Assembly: GCA_013298025.1 (NCBI GenBank)
Contig: JAAFJE010000019.1
Coordinates: forward strand, 1-64,000
Source of the DNA: Cytophagales bacterium
Lineage (GTDB): Bacteria; Bacteroidota; Bacteroidia; Cytophagales; Spirosomataceae
Length of the DNA: 64,000 nucleotides
Direction of reading: 5' to 3'
The notes beneath the pieces were generated by a model. The model saw nothing but the letters and a program-made list of their open reading frames with translations, was not told the DNA's origin and did not search any database. A program made the translations under genes and the position numbers. Below are positions 18,599 through 27,873 of the stretch, piece after piece (positions within the stretch are counted from its first letter, which is position 1; every line of letters begins with the position of its first letter).

Positions 18599-20269
18599 AT
18601 GAAAAAAACATTCATACATTACGTTGCGCTGACTTGTGGCTTTGTGCCATTGACGCAGCAAGTATTGGCCCAAACACCTAAAAAAGAAGGCACGTTGGCC
18701 GATAAGGTCATCAAAGTAGAGAAAAACCTTAAAATAGATATTACAGGAGCCAACCGTATCTTTGAACGCATCAAGGTAGCAGCGCCACCAGCCAATCACC
18801 TTACCTTCAATTATTCGGAGGTGACAGTACCCGTAAAAATGCCTGAGATTATTCCGCAGGTGTATTTGCCTTTGAATCCCAATACCGAAAACGACAAACT
18901 AGGCAAATACAATAATATTGTAAGAGCAGGCTTGGGTAATTATGGCCACACCTTCTTGGAAGGTCATGCGGGAATCGTGACGGGACAAACCAATTATCAT
19001 GGGATTTATCTCAAACATAATGCTTTTGGCAGCGGGCCTGTTCGCAATGATTATTCTGGACAGTCGTCCAACGAAATCAAAGCCTATAGCAGGGTGATGC
19101 TCAATAAGATTCGCTTAGAAGGGGCTTTAGACTGGCAACGCCGAGGCTTTTATTATTATGCCTATAACCCTAAGACTGATTTCGACAAAGAACAAATTTT
19201 TAATGTTTGGAATAAAATAGGGTTTAATGCTGTGGTGGCCAATGCCAACAAATCGGCTAAGGTTGATTATGTATTCAATACGGGTTTATCATATTTATTT
19301 ACCAAACTCAAGGCAAAAGAGTTTATTTGGCAAGGCGACTTGAAAGGGTCTTACCCGCTCACTAACGAATTGTCGGCCAACTTGTCGGCTAATGTTTTAT
19401 TGTCACAAGCCCAAGATTCGACCACTACCTACCGCAATTTAGTGAAGGTCATTCCTAGTTTTAAATATAAAGTAGATAAGTTTAGTGTAAGTTTAGGACT
19501 CATGTTGGTGGCTAGTCGTGAAAGAAGCACCCAAAGCGAAAATTTCTTTTACCCTGTGCTAAGTGCCGACTACAAGCTGCTGAATGGGCTTACGCTATTT
19601 GGTGGATTTGAAGGAGATGTTACGGCCAACACCCTTACAGGGCTTTTACAAGAAAACCAATGGTTGGCCAAAGCCGTTACGTTGAAGCCCACACGTAAGG
19701 TTTCGGAGATTTATGCAGGAGCAAAAATTACCCTCGACAACGCCCTTACAGCCGAGGTGAAAGGAAGCTATGCACAATACAAAGACTTTTATGTACTCAA
19801 CAACGCCAAAGCCGATACCACCCGCTTTGAGGTATTGTATAGCAACGAAGACACCAAGGTACACGTAACTACTTTATCGGGTCGTGTGCATTATAACCTG
19901 CAAGATATTTGGAAGTCACAATTGTTGGTAGAAGGCATGATGTATAGTAGTTTGGGCAATTTAGAGAAAGCATGGCACCGCCCTACGATGAAGGCTACTT
20001 GGTCGAATAGTTTTATTTTGAAAGAAAAACTATTGGTCACATCAGATTTTTATTTCTTAACGGGGCTACAGGCAAAAAACTATGTAAGCAATACCGAAAT
20101 CAAGTTACCTGCCATTTATGACTTAAACTTGAAATTTACGTATTTTATCAATGACCAGTTTACGGCATTCGTTTCGGCTAATAATCTTTTTAACAAAAAA
20201 TATGAAAGATATGCTTATTATCCAACACAAGGCGTAAACTTCCTTGCAGGATTGTCATTTTCTTTTTAA
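18599..20269 (+). CDS. outer-membrane beta-barrel protein, TonB-dependent-receptor-like
   Basis: The start MKKTFIHYVALTCGFVPL (ATG 18599) gives 556 residues, with a signal peptide ending near VLAQ. There is no plug domain or TonB box. After a short linker the protein is a series of amphipathic strands rich in Tyr, Phe and Asn. The last residues GVNFLAGLSFSF end in an aromatic, as in outer-membrane barrels, and NNLFNKKYERYAYYP resembles the last strands of TonB-dependent receptors. It appears to be a plug-less TonB-receptor relative. Together with the TPR gene upstream it forms an envelope unit of unknown function. Confidence 0.82.
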   Translation: MKKTFIHYVALTCGFVPLTQQVLAQTPKKEGTLADKVIKVEKNLKIDITGANRIFERIKVAAPPANHLTFNYSEVTVPVKMPEIIPQVYLPLNPNTENDKLGKYNNIVRAGLGNYGHTFLEGHAGIVTGQTNYHGIYLKHNAFGSGPVRNDYSGQSSNEIKAYSRVMLNKIRLEGALDWQRRGFYYYAYNPKTDFDKEQIFNVWNKIGFNAVVANANKSAKVDYVFNTGLSYLFTKLKAKEFIWQGDLKGSYPLTNELSANLSANVLLSQAQDSTTTYRNLVKVIPSFKYKVDKFSVSLGLMLVASRERSTQSENFFYPVLSADYKLLNGLTLFGGFEGDVTANTLTGLLQENQWLAKAVTLKPTRKVSEIYAGAKITLDNALTAEVKGSYAQYKDFYVLNNAKADTTRFEVLYSNEDTKVHVTTLSGRVHYNLQDIWKSQLLVEGMMYSSLGNLEKAWHRPTMKATWSNSFILKEKLLVTSDFYFLTGLQAKNYVSNTEIKLPAIYDLNLKFTYFINDQFTAFVSANNLFNKKYERYAYYPTQGVNFLAGLSFSF

Positions 20270-20374
20270 ATTGTAGGCTTAAATCCTTGATTCGTGTAAT
20301 ACGTCGGTAGATAATTGCTAGAGGTAATTGACTATCAAGGTATTACACGATTTTTGTTTATATCGTAAAACTAT

Positions 20375-21382
20375 ATGGCTATGTCATCAATCGATCATCA
20401 CATTTTCAACTTACTCTTTGAGCAAGATTGTGTAGTTGTGCCGAATTTTGGCGGTTTTATTACCAATTATAAAAAAGCTACGTTAGAGGAAGGGAAAATC
20501 AGCCCTACTTCTCGTTGGGTGGCATTCAATGGGTTATTGAATACAGATGATGGTCTATTGACGAATTATATTGCCAAAGTAGAAAATGTAAGCAGAGAGG
20601 AGGCCAGCAAGCATCTTAAATCCTTTGTTGATGGAATCAAAACTAACCTAGATGAAAAACAGGTAGTTACCTTCAATAAAATTGGTTCTTTCTCTTCCAA
20701 TCAAGAAGATAAAGTGGTATTTTTCCCAGATAATGGCTTGAATTTTTACGCAGAATGTTTTGGTTTGCCAAGCATTCTTGCCCCCAAACGTAGGTCGCAG
20801 CCTGTATCGCTACCGGTTGTTCATGCCGAGGTAAAATCTGCCTTACCAGCCAGTATGCAGCCTCTTATTACGACCGACCGCCAGCCAGTAGTGCCGAGCT
20901 ATCCTCGTAAAAAAATCAAGCTTCTTCCTGCTGTTGCTACCTTGTTGGTGGCAGTGTTGATAGGGGTATGGTCGTTGAGAAGCAAGAGTGTGAATCGTAC
21001 CAACTTGGGTTCGGTATTGCCATTTACCACACAAGACAGTGAGAAAAGCAATGTTCAAGCGGAGGTAAACAAGCCCACAGAGGAAGCCCCAAGCGAGCCA
21101 TTGCCTCAAGCGGTGGAAGAAAAAACAAGCAATGATACCAAAGTAGGGCAATATTTCGTTATTGTAGGGAGTTTTGGGAACCGTGAAAATGCCGAGAAAT
21201 ATTTGATGGCCATCAAAGAAGAAGGCTTTAGTCAGGCATTGATTATTGTACCAACCCACAACGAAAAACTCTTCAAAGTGGCAGCCGCTGTTTATACAGA
21301 AGAAAACCTTGCTCGTAGCAAAGCCACCGAATTTCAAAAAACATTAAGTACTACAACTTGGGTATTCAAAACAATGCACTGA
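20375..21382 (+). CDS. HU-CCDC81 / SPOR-domain membrane protein
   Basis: 335 residues. The N-terminal part (about 5-135) matches the prokaryotic CCDC81-like HU domains (HHIFNLLFEQDCVVVPNFGG; NKIGSF). A single membrane helix follows at about 190-206 (LLPAVATLLVAVLIGVW), then an acidic linker, and a SPOR domain at about 258-332 (YFVIVGSFGNRENAEKYL). SPOR domains bind denuded peptidoglycan at division sites, so this protein may link the cytoplasmic HU-like domain to septal murein. The start could also be the ATG at 20381. A TonB-like gene follows after 3 nt. Confidence 0.88.
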   Translation: MAMSSIDHHIFNLLFEQDCVVVPNFGGFITNYKKATLEEGKISPTSRWVAFNGLLNTDDGLLTNYIAKVENVSREEASKHLKSFVDGIKTNLDEKQVVTFNKIGSFSSNQEDKVVFFPDNGLNFYAECFGLPSILAPKRRSQPVSLPVVHAEVKSALPASMQPLITTDRQPVVPSYPRKKIKLLPAVATLLVAVLIGVWSLRSKSVNRTNLGSVLPFTTQDSEKSNVQAEVNKPTEEAPSEPLPQAVEEKTSNDTKVGQYFVIVGSFGNRENAEKYLMAIKEEGFSQALIIVPTHNEKLFKVAAAVYTEENLARSKATEFQKTLSTTTWVFKTMH

Positions 21383-21385
21383 TGT

Positions 21386-22333
21386 ATGGCTATTAAAATT
21401 GAAAAAAAACAAAGTACTAATACAAACGCTCGTACAGCCTTTTTGTTGGCTACGGTCTTTAATGCTTCTATGTTGGGGCTTTTTCGGTATATTACCGTTT
21501 GGAATGCCGAAGAAAACTTACTGAATGAACCTGTAGGAGGCCAAGGTTTTGTGGTGAATTTTGGGACAGATGCCAAAGGTTCGGGGGAAGTTTATACCAA
21601 AAATCATGCAAGCAACAACCGTGTTGCCATTGATACCAAGCCTTCGGATGCTCATGAAGCGGCTAAACCTGCCGACGCTAAAGCTACCCGCAAACCAGAC
21701 CCCAACAATACCCGTATCAGTGAAAAAAGTGCCGAAGCGAATGTGATTACTTCTACCAAGCCCAGTGCGGTAAAAATCACAGAAAAGAAAGACACTAAAC
21801 TGGCTACTGATAATAAAACAGGTAAAACCCCCACGGTTACGCCCAAAAAAGAAACTATTTTGAATGGTTCACTTTTGCCATCGAGGGCTAAAAATACCCC
21901 TAATGGTACAACAGGCAACAGCAATGCAGGAGGCGGTGCCGATGGTGACGATAATGTAAAAGGCAACAAAGGGCAAAGCAATGGCAATACCGTTAAGGGT
22001 GGTACGTATGAACGCCGACCTGTAGGAACGGGCGGACAAGGCAAAGGAGGCTCGGGTGGTTCTTCTTATAGTCTGGCTGGTTGGGTATGGAACGGAGAGC
22101 CCCGTGTAGATGACGATACAGACGAATCTGGTACATTGACTTTTAAGATAAAGGTTGACTCCGATGGTATTGTACGTTCGGCTGTACCTACGGAAAGAGG
22201 TAATTTTTCGCCTTCTGTTATCGAAAAATACAAAAAAGCAGTGATGAAAATTTCCTTTCGTCCTGTGGCAAGCAGTGGCGATATGCCTCCACTTTCGGTG
22301 GGTTCTGTTACCTTCCAGATTGTGACCAATTAA
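21386..22333 (+). CDS. TonB-like energy transducer
   Basis: 315 residues: a short cytoplasmic N-terminus, one membrane helix at about 16-36 (RTAFLLATVFNASMLGLF), a long Lys/Thr/Pro-rich spacer, a Gly-rich stretch, and a C-terminal domain of about 90 residues (from SYSLAGWVW). That domain has the TonB_C-like pattern GTLTFKIKVDSDGIV and ends VGSVTFQIVTN. It is expected to transmit proton-motive force to outer-membrane receptors. The gene starts 3 nt after the SPOR-domain gene, so the two are translationally linked. ExbB and ExbD genes, often adjacent in Bacteroidota, are not present here. Confidence 0.8.
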   Translation: MAIKIEKKQSTNTNARTAFLLATVFNASMLGLFRYITVWNAEENLLNEPVGGQGFVVNFGTDAKGSGEVYTKNHASNNRVAIDTKPSDAHEAAKPADAKATRKPDPNNTRISEKSAEANVITSTKPSAVKITEKKDTKLATDNKTGKTPTVTPKKETILNGSLLPSRAKNTPNGTTGNSNAGGGADGDDNVKGNKGQSNGNTVKGGTYERRPVGTGGQGKGGSGGSSYSLAGWVWNGEPRVDDDTDESGTLTFKIKVDSDGIVRSAVPTERGNFSPSVIEKYKKAVMKISFRPVASSGDMPPLSVGSVTFQIVTN

Positions 22334-22445
22334 TGTGTTGATAGTTATTTGTAGAAATAAGCTAAAGTAGTGTACAAACACTACTTTATTTTTTTGTTGA
22401 TAGTATAGTGGCTGAGGTATCAGCAGGTTTAATGTAGTAATATTT

Positions 22446-23744
22446 ATGATGACTTATTCAGAAACGATTGCCTATTTGTATCAATTATTGCCTGTGTTTC
22501 ATAGAGAAGGTAAAAAGGCTTATAAGGCCGACTTGCATAATACCTTACAAATATGTGTACATTTGGGTAATCCTCATACCCAGTTCAAATCTATTCATGT
22601 AGCTGGCACCAATGGAAAAGGAAGTACTTCCCATTTTTTAGCTTCTATTTTGCAAGAAGCGGGGTATAAAGTAGGCTTATATACCTCTCCACATTTAAAG
22701 TCTTTCACCGAACGAATCAGAATCAATGGAAAGCCCATCCCAGAAGCCGAGGTTGTGAAGTTTGTAGCCGATAATCAAGCCTTTATTGTCGATTTAAGAC
22801 CTTCTTTTTTTGAATGCACTGTTGGACTCGCTTTCGCCTATTTCGCCAAGCAAAACGTAGATATAGCGGTAATAGAGGTAGGTCTTGGGGGACGTTTAGA
22901 TTCTACCAATGTTATTCAACCAGCATTAAGCCTGATTACCAATATTAGTTTCGACCACACCGACATCCTTGGCGATACGCTTGAGGCGATTGCCGCCGAA
23001 AAAGCAGGGATTATAAAGCCCCATACGCCCGTAGTTATTACGGAAAAAGTACCCGAAACAGCGGCGGTATTCAATCAAAAGGCAAATGATTGTGAATCTA
23101 TAATTCATTACTCCTCAGATAGATACAAATTGAATGAATGTTCATTTGTTGAAAATTCCCTAAAAATTGAAGTGTTTGACCATCTAAAACAAGTTAACCA
23201 CACGTACTATTCACAGCTTGTGGGGAATTATCAGGCAACGAATCTGATGGGTGTTTTACAAGCGATAGCAGTGTTGCAAACCCAAGGACATGAGATTACA
23301 GAGAAAGCCATCGAACAAGGAATTGCCAAGGTAGTTACCAATACAGGACTCAAAGGGCGTTGGCAAATCTTACAACAAGCTCCCCTGATGATATGCGATA
23401 CCGCACATAACCTTGCAGGAATTACTGCGGTTCTTCATCAACTCAGGAGCTTGCAGTATAAGGGTCGTCTGTGGATGATATTGGGTTTTGTCAACGACAA
23501 AGACATAGAGGGTATCTTGTCGTTGCTGCCTCAACAAGCCACTTATGTTTTTTGTCAAGCCAGCATACCTAGGGCTTTATCGGCTAGTTTGTTACAAAGC
23601 ATGGCAGCACCCTTCGGATTGTTTGGTAAAGTAGTTGTTGATGTGAATGAGGCCATTGCGTATGTGCAAGGTGAGGCTACTGCCGACGATGTAATTTATA
23701 TAGGGGGGAGTACCTTTGTGGTGGCTGAAATTGCACATTTATGA
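22446..23744 (+). CDS. folC: folylpolyglutamate synthase / dihydrofolate synthase
   Basis: Mur-ligase-family enzyme that adds glutamate to dihydropteroate or folates using ATP. It has 432 residues (the ATG one codon later is equally possible). The P-loop is VAGTNGKGSTSHFLASIL at about 55-72, followed by LYTSPHLKSFTERIRING, the family signature. The Mg-binding EVGLGGRLDSTNVI, the nucleotide motif SFDHTDILGDTLEAIAAEKA and the C-terminal CDTAHN are present. It follows the TonB-like gene, as in other Bacteroidota. Confidence 0.95.
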   Translation: MMTYSETIAYLYQLLPVFHREGKKAYKADLHNTLQICVHLGNPHTQFKSIHVAGTNGKGSTSHFLASILQEAGYKVGLYTSPHLKSFTERIRINGKPIPEAEVVKFVADNQAFIVDLRPSFFECTVGLAFAYFAKQNVDIAVIEVGLGGRLDSTNVIQPALSLITNISFDHTDILGDTLEAIAAEKAGIIKPHTPVVITEKVPETAAVFNQKANDCESIIHYSSDRYKLNECSFVENSLKIEVFDHLKQVNHTYYSQLVGNYQATNLMGVLQAIAVLQTQGHEITEKAIEQGIAKVVTNTGLKGRWQILQQAPLMICDTAHNLAGITAVLHQLRSLQYKGRLWMILGFVNDKDIEGILSLLPQQATYVFCQASIPRALSASLLQSMAAPFGLFGKVVVDVNEAIAYVQGEATADDVIYIGGSTFVVAEIAHL

Positions 23745-23888
23745 GCGACTTTACAGCACATTTTTCTGATAAAATGTACGTATGAAAAGATTTATGCGAT
23801 TCTCAGCGACTTTATTTTGATGGAAAATCAAGATAAGGTATTGATATAAAGTAAATTATTTACAAAAAATTAAGTTAAAAATAGCACT

Positions 23889-24551
23889 GTGTCAAGAAAA
23901 AAAACACCTCGTTTTGAGTTAAGCAAACGCTTAGATAATGTTTTAGAGCCAGGAAAAGCACTCTTTGAAGAAATCAAGGGGCATTGGCGACAAGATTTTT
24001 TTAAAAATGATAATCCGATTGTTTTGGAGTTGGGTTGTGGCAAAGGAGAATACACTGTGGGCTTGGCTGGTATATTTCCAGAAAAGAATTTTATTGGTGT
24101 TGACATCAAAGGCGATAGAATTGCCGTGGGAGCTAAAAAGGCTTTTGATGCTCAGATGTCTAATGTTGGTTTTCTTCGGACGAAAATCCACGATTTAGTT
24201 CATTTCTTTGCTCCAAACGAAGTAGCTGAAATATGGGTGACATTCCCAGACCCACATCCTTTGCAAAGTGGCATCAAAAAACGGTTGACCTATCCGAGAT
24301 TTTTGGCATTGTATCAAGAAATCCTGCAAGCAGAGGGTTTATTTCATTTGAAAACAGACAGTACTTTATTATTTGAATATTCGTTGGAGGTCTTGCAGGA
24401 AATGGCTGTACAGGATTTGATTTACACCGATAATCTTTATGCTTCTGAACTCAACGTAAGACATTATGGTATTAAGACACGCTTTGAAGAACTCTTTACA
24501 GCCAAAGGATTTGACATTAAATATTTGGCTTGTCGTTTGAATAAACAGTAG
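23889..24551 (+). CDS. trmB: tRNA (guanine-N7-)-methyltransferase
   Basis: Methylates G46 in the variable loop of tRNAs using S-adenosylmethionine. It starts with GTG at 23889 (read as Met, MSRKKTPRFEL); no in-frame ATG lies close enough to include the conserved N-terminus. It has 220 residues. The SAM motif is LELGCGKGEYTVGLA at about 46-60, with GVDIKGDRIAVGAKK after it. The TrmB signature EIWVTFPDPHP and KKRLTYPRFL is complete. Stand-alone gene. Confidence 0.93.
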   Translation: MSRKKTPRFELSKRLDNVLEPGKALFEEIKGHWRQDFFKNDNPIVLELGCGKGEYTVGLAGIFPEKNFIGVDIKGDRIAVGAKKAFDAQMSNVGFLRTKIHDLVHFFAPNEVAEIWVTFPDPHPLQSGIKKRLTYPRFLALYQEILQAEGLFHLKTDSTLLFEYSLEVLQEMAVQDLIYTDNLYASELNVRHYGIKTRFEELFTAKGFDIKYLACRLNKQ

Positions 24552-24622
24552 GAGAGTTGATTTAATAGATAAATAAACGAATCTCAGCGGCATCTTTTGA
24601 GTTGCGATAGGTTTGACAAAGC

Positions 24623-24650
24623 AAAAAGGGAGGCTAAAACCTCCCTTTTT
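24623..24650 (-). terminator. terminator of gapA
   Basis: AAAAAGGGAGG / CCTCCCTTTTT with a 6-nt loop, 50 nt beyond the gapA stop on the minus strand. The symmetric A and T tracts could also stop trmB transcripts from the other side. Confidence 0.85.
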
Positions 24651-24699
24651 CTATACATAAGCATTTGAATTGAGCCTTTTTCTGGCTAATATCAACTGA

Positions 24700-25713
24700 T
24701 TACTGGCTAATCAACTCTGCAAAATATTTTACAGTTCTAACTAATTGGCTTACGTAGCTCATTTCGTTGTCGTACCAGCTTACAGTTTTAACCAATTGTT
24801 TGTCTGCAACAGTAATTACTTTTGTTTGAGTAGCATCGAACAAGCTACCATAAGTAATACCGATGATGTCGCTACTTACGATTTCATCTTCTGTATAGCC
24901 AAAGCTTTCTGTACTTGCAGCTTTCATCGCAGCATTTACCTCGCTTAGTGTTACAGGTTTGTCAAGTACTACTGTAAGTTCTGTTAAACTGCCTGTGATT
25001 GTAGGAATACGTTGTGCACCACCGTCTAATTTACCTTTCAATGAAGGAAGAACCAAACCGATTGCTTTGGCAGCACCTGTACTGTTTGGAACGATGTTTG
25101 AAGCGGCTGCTCTTGCACGACGCAAGTCTCCTTTAGGGTGGGGGGCATCAAGTGTATTTTGGTCGTTGGTATAAGCGTGAACCGTTGTCATGCTACCCAA
25201 TACGATACCAAAGTTCTCGTCTAATACTTTAGCCATAGGTGCTAAACAGTTCGTTGTACAGCTTGCACAGCTAATGATTGTTTCGCTACCGTCTAAGATA
25301 TTGTGGTTTACGTTGAATACGATTGTTTTCAAATCGCCTGTAGCAGGAGCAGAGATAATTACTCTTTTTGCACCAGCAGTTAAGTGAGCGGCTGCTTTGT
25401 CTTTATCTGTAAAGAAACCTGTACATTCTAATACAACATCTACTTCGTGTGAACCCCAAGGAATGTCGGCAGGATTACGTTGTGCATAAATTTTTACTTC
25501 TTCACCGTTTACAATAATGCTATTATCGGTTGATGTTACTTCTTGATTGAATCTTCCTTGTGCACTATCGTATTTCAAAAGATGTGCAAGGGTAGAAGGA
25601 CTTGTTAAATCGTTGATAGCAACAACATCAATACCTGGCATGTTGTAGATTTGACGGTAAGCTAATCGACCAATACGACCAAAGCCATTAATTGCAACTT
25701 TAATTTTAGCCAT
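24700..25713 (-). CDS. gapA: glyceraldehyde-3-phosphate dehydrogenase, type I
   Basis: NAD-dependent glycolytic enzyme (EC 1.2.1.12). The 337 residues are typical. The N-terminal Rossmann motif is [15 protein letters not shown]. The catalytic Cys lies near residue 150 in [15 protein letters not shown], and the phosphate-binding loop has [15 protein letters not shown]. The C-terminal [13 protein letters not shown] is conserved. A well-spaced promoter lies 34 nt upstream. It is a single-gene unit with its own terminator. Confidence 0.97.
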   Translation of the reverse strand: MAKIKVAINGFGRIGRLAYRQIYNMPGIDVVAINDLTSPSTLAHLLKYDSAQGRFNQEVTSTDNSIIVNGEEVKIYAQRNPADIPWGSHEVDVVLECTGFFTDKDKAAAHLTAGAKRVIISAPATGDLKTIVFNVNHNILDGSETIISCASCTTNCLAPMAKVLDENFGIVLGSMTTVHAYTNDQNTLDAPHPKGDLRRARAAASNIVPNSTGAAKAIGLVLPSLKGKLDGGAQRIPTITGSLTELTVVLDKPVTLSEVNAAMKAASTESFGYTEDEIVSSDIIGITYGSLFDATQTKVITVADKQLVKTVSWYDNEMSYVSQLVRTVKYFAELISQ

Positions 25714-25746
25714 TTTTTTATAAGGGATAATTGTTTAAACACTCCA

Positions 25747-25777
25747 CAAAAATACAGTTTATTAAGGCTATTTGCAA
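25747..25777 (-). promoter_or_regulatory. promoter of gapA
   Basis: On the minus strand: TTG (25777-25775), 20-nt spacer, TATTTTTG (25754-25747). It ends about 34 nt before the gapA ATG and is a full match to the Bacteroidota consensus. Confidence 0.7.
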
Positions 25778-25884
25778 GGAATATGTAAAATGATAGGTAA
25801 AAAATAAATATAAACGGGCAAGAGTATTGTTAATGATATTAGCATTATAAGGTATATTTTAGTAAAATACTAATATAACTGTCG

Positions 25885-25922
25885 CTAATTTTAGCAAATT
25901 AGCATATAATTACTAAAATTAG
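25885..25922. repeat. AT-rich inverted repeat
   Basis: Perfect 10-bp arms CTAATTTTAG and CTAAAATTAG, 18 nt apart, set among further TACTAAT-like words (25868 and onwards). It lies about 170 nt upstream of the gapA start. It could be an operator or simply AT-rich spacer. Confidence 0.45.
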
Positions 25923-26636
25923 TAGTGTTTATCTCTTATTATACTAATAAATTACTTATAGCATAACATCCATACCCTGATGGAAGCACACCCTTTATTC
26001 GATGCCAAACAAATGTCACACATAGATTCTTTCCCTTTGTCTGCATCAATACAATAAAGTGAGAGGAATAAGCGGTTGATAGCAAATATGCCCTTACACC
26101 AATAGAAAGAATAGGGTTTAGCAAGACATTCTAGCTATATCTTGGTTTAACGATATTTAGAATAATGAGCAGAAGTCTAAGGTTTTGGAAGCGTTCTGAC
26201 TTAACGATTTTCTCCCACTCAAAAAGTGTAGGGAACAAAAAGCAATTGATTAAATAACCTAGAAAAAACTAGGAATTTTCAGTTTTTTTTTGTTACTTTG
26301 TTTAAAGTAATCAAGACTCATTTCAAGAGTATATCAGCCATTTTACAAAACATCCCCACAGATTTTCTCCTTGTTTGTAGATTTCATACAAAGTCTTTCT
26401 TTCCCTTAAAAAACACTTTTTTTACGCAAAATAAAATTTGGCAAGCCTAGCATATCCCTTTTCAACAAAGGCGTAACTACTTTAAAATCAAAAAATAAAG
26501 TATTTGATGCTAAACTATTGAATGAAGTTGCGTACTCAGGCATAAGAACTATTTGTAGCTACGTTTTTCACACAACGAGGGTGAACCCTAAGTATAACTC
26601 TTCGTAGCAGTTGATACATAGATTTGAAAAATCTCT

Positions 26637-26644
26637 TACCTTTG
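26637..26644 (+). promoter_or_regulatory. -7 promoter element (TACCTTTG) for dapD
   Basis: Exact TAnnTTTG match 31 nt before the dapD ATG. A TTG at 26611-26613 is 23 nt upstream, slightly wider than usual. Confidence 0.55.
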
Positions 26645-26675
26645 TAGCCTAAATAAATTAAGCAAAGTTTCATTC

Positions 26676-27494
26676 ATGGAAAACGTAAAAGAAATTATTG
26701 AAAAGGCTTGGGAAGATTCAAGTTTGCGCGCGAATAGCGAAACCAAAGCCGCAATTGAATACGTGGTAGAGCAAGTAGATAAAGGCTTGTTAAGAACGGC
26801 TCAACCCAACGAAGACGGCTCTTGGACTGTAAACGACTGGGTAAAAAAAGCCATTGTGATGTATTTCCCTATCCGCCAAATGGAAGTACAAGAAGTGGGC
26901 ATCTTTGAATACCACGATAAAATGAAGTTGAAAAGCAACTATGCTTCGCTTGGCGTAAGAGTCGTGCCTCCAGCCGTAGCTCGTTACGGGGCTTTTATTG
27001 CTAAAGGTGTTATTTTGATGCCTTCTTACGTAAATATCGGGGCATACGTTGACGCTGGCACAATGGTTGATACTTGGGCAACCGTAGGAAGCTGTGCTCA
27101 GATTGGCAAAGATGTGCATTTGAGTGGTGGTGTAGGTATTGGTGGCGTATTAGAACCACCGCAAGCTGCCCCTGTAATTATTGAAGATGGTGCGTTTATT
27201 GGCTCAAGATGTATCGTGGTAGAAGGTGCTAGGGTAGGGAAGAGGGCTGTGTTGGGTGCTGGTGTAACCATTACTGGTAGCTCTAAAATCATTGATGTAA
27301 CTGGCCCAGAACCAATTGAATACATCGGGTTCGTTCCAGAAAACTCCGTAGTGATTCCTGGCGGATTCATGAAAAAATTCCCTGCGGGCGAATACAACGT
27401 GCCTTGTGCCTTGATTATCGGCAAACGCAAGGAGAGCACCGACCTCAAAACTTCTCTTAACCAAGCCCTTAGAGAAAACAATGTTGCGATATAA
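26676..27494 (+). CDS. dapD: 2,3,4,5-tetrahydropyridine-2,6-dicarboxylate N-succinyltransferase
   Basis: Succinylase branch of lysine and diaminopimelate synthesis. It has 272 residues. The helical N-terminal domain contains SWTVNDWVKKAIVMYFPIRQ. The left-handed beta-helix of hexapeptide repeats follows at about 110-230 (GVILMPSYVNIGAYVDAGTM; GAFIGSRCIVVEGARVG), with the family motif GVGIGGVLEPPQA. A C-terminal tail ends in NNVAI. It is a single gene, ended by the terminator at 27533. Confidence 0.96.
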   Translation: MENVKEIIEKAWEDSSLRANSETKAAIEYVVEQVDKGLLRTAQPNEDGSWTVNDWVKKAIVMYFPIRQMEVQEVGIFEYHDKMKLKSNYASLGVRVVPPAVARYGAFIAKGVILMPSYVNIGAYVDAGTMVDTWATVGSCAQIGKDVHLSGGVGIGGVLEPPQAAPVIIEDGAFIGSRCIVVEGARVGKRAVLGAGVTITGSSKIIDVTGPEPIEYIGFVPENSVVIPGGFMKKFPAGEYNVPCALIIGKRKESTDLKTSLNQALRENNVAI

Positions 27495-27532
27495 ATACGC
27501 TACTATAATCCAGTTTCTGATGATATAATACC

Positions 27533-27567
27533 AAAGCGAAAGAGATAGACTCTTTCGCTTTTTTTAT
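27533..27567 (+). terminator. terminator of dapD
   Basis: Stem AAAGCGAAAGAG / CTCTTTCGCTTT with a short loop and a T-run, 39 nt after the dapD stop. Confidence 0.88.
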
Positions 27568-27732
27568 GCCTTTAATTGCCCATACAAACACGTTTGGTAT
27601 GCTGCATGAGCGTTGGGTCAACACAAACATTATCTTCGCTTAAATCGCCAATCAAGCCCGTATGGTCTTTTACCTTACTTTGAAGCTCTTCAGAAAAAAC
27701 ATCAAAGTGCCTTATTATCTGCCTTCTACTAT

Positions 27733-27779
27733 TTGTATATACAAGTTAAATACAGATACAACAAACTTGTATATACAAG
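27733..27779. promoter_or_regulatory. twin palindromic sites upstream of the CvfB-like gene
   Basis: TTGTATATACAA at 27733-27744 and the 14-bp perfect palindrome CTTGTATATACAAG at 27766-27779, centres 34 bp apart (about three helical turns). They lie about 95 nt before the ATG at 27874. The arrangement is typical of a pair of operators for a dimeric regulator; the regulator is unknown. Confidence 0.6.
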
Positions 27780-27873
27780 ATGGATTACTCTTATCTATTG
27801 CTCAAATGGGGCAGAATTAGGCATTTTGAGAATCTTGGTGCATTTTTGTACTAGAATCACAATAACACAACAC

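Larger units (their letters stand above)
25714..26675. other. long gene-free interval between gapA and dapD
   Basis: About 960 nt, AT-rich, with no convincing coding region on either strand. It holds the gapA promoter, an AT-rich inverted repeat (CTAATTTTAG at 25885-25894 and CTAAAATTAG at 25913-25922), a short hairpin CCTAGAAAAAACTAGG at 26256-26271, and the dapD -7 element near its right end. The rest shows nothing I can assign. Room remains for a regulatory RNA. Confidence 0.6.

Noticed and set aside
21652-22044. Pro/Leu-rich minus-strand frame inside the TonB-like gene
   Set aside because: It is the antisense shadow of the Lys/Thr/Gly-rich spacer of the plus-strand gene.
25939-26124. 61-residue minus-strand frame in the gapA-dapD interval
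   Set aside because: Composition is not protein-like, no ribosome site or promoter fits, and no domain is recognisable.
27613-27873. N-terminal extension of the CvfB-like protein by 87 residues
   Set aside because: It covers the twin palindromes and does not resemble any S1-domain start; the ATG at 27874 gives the family N-terminus.
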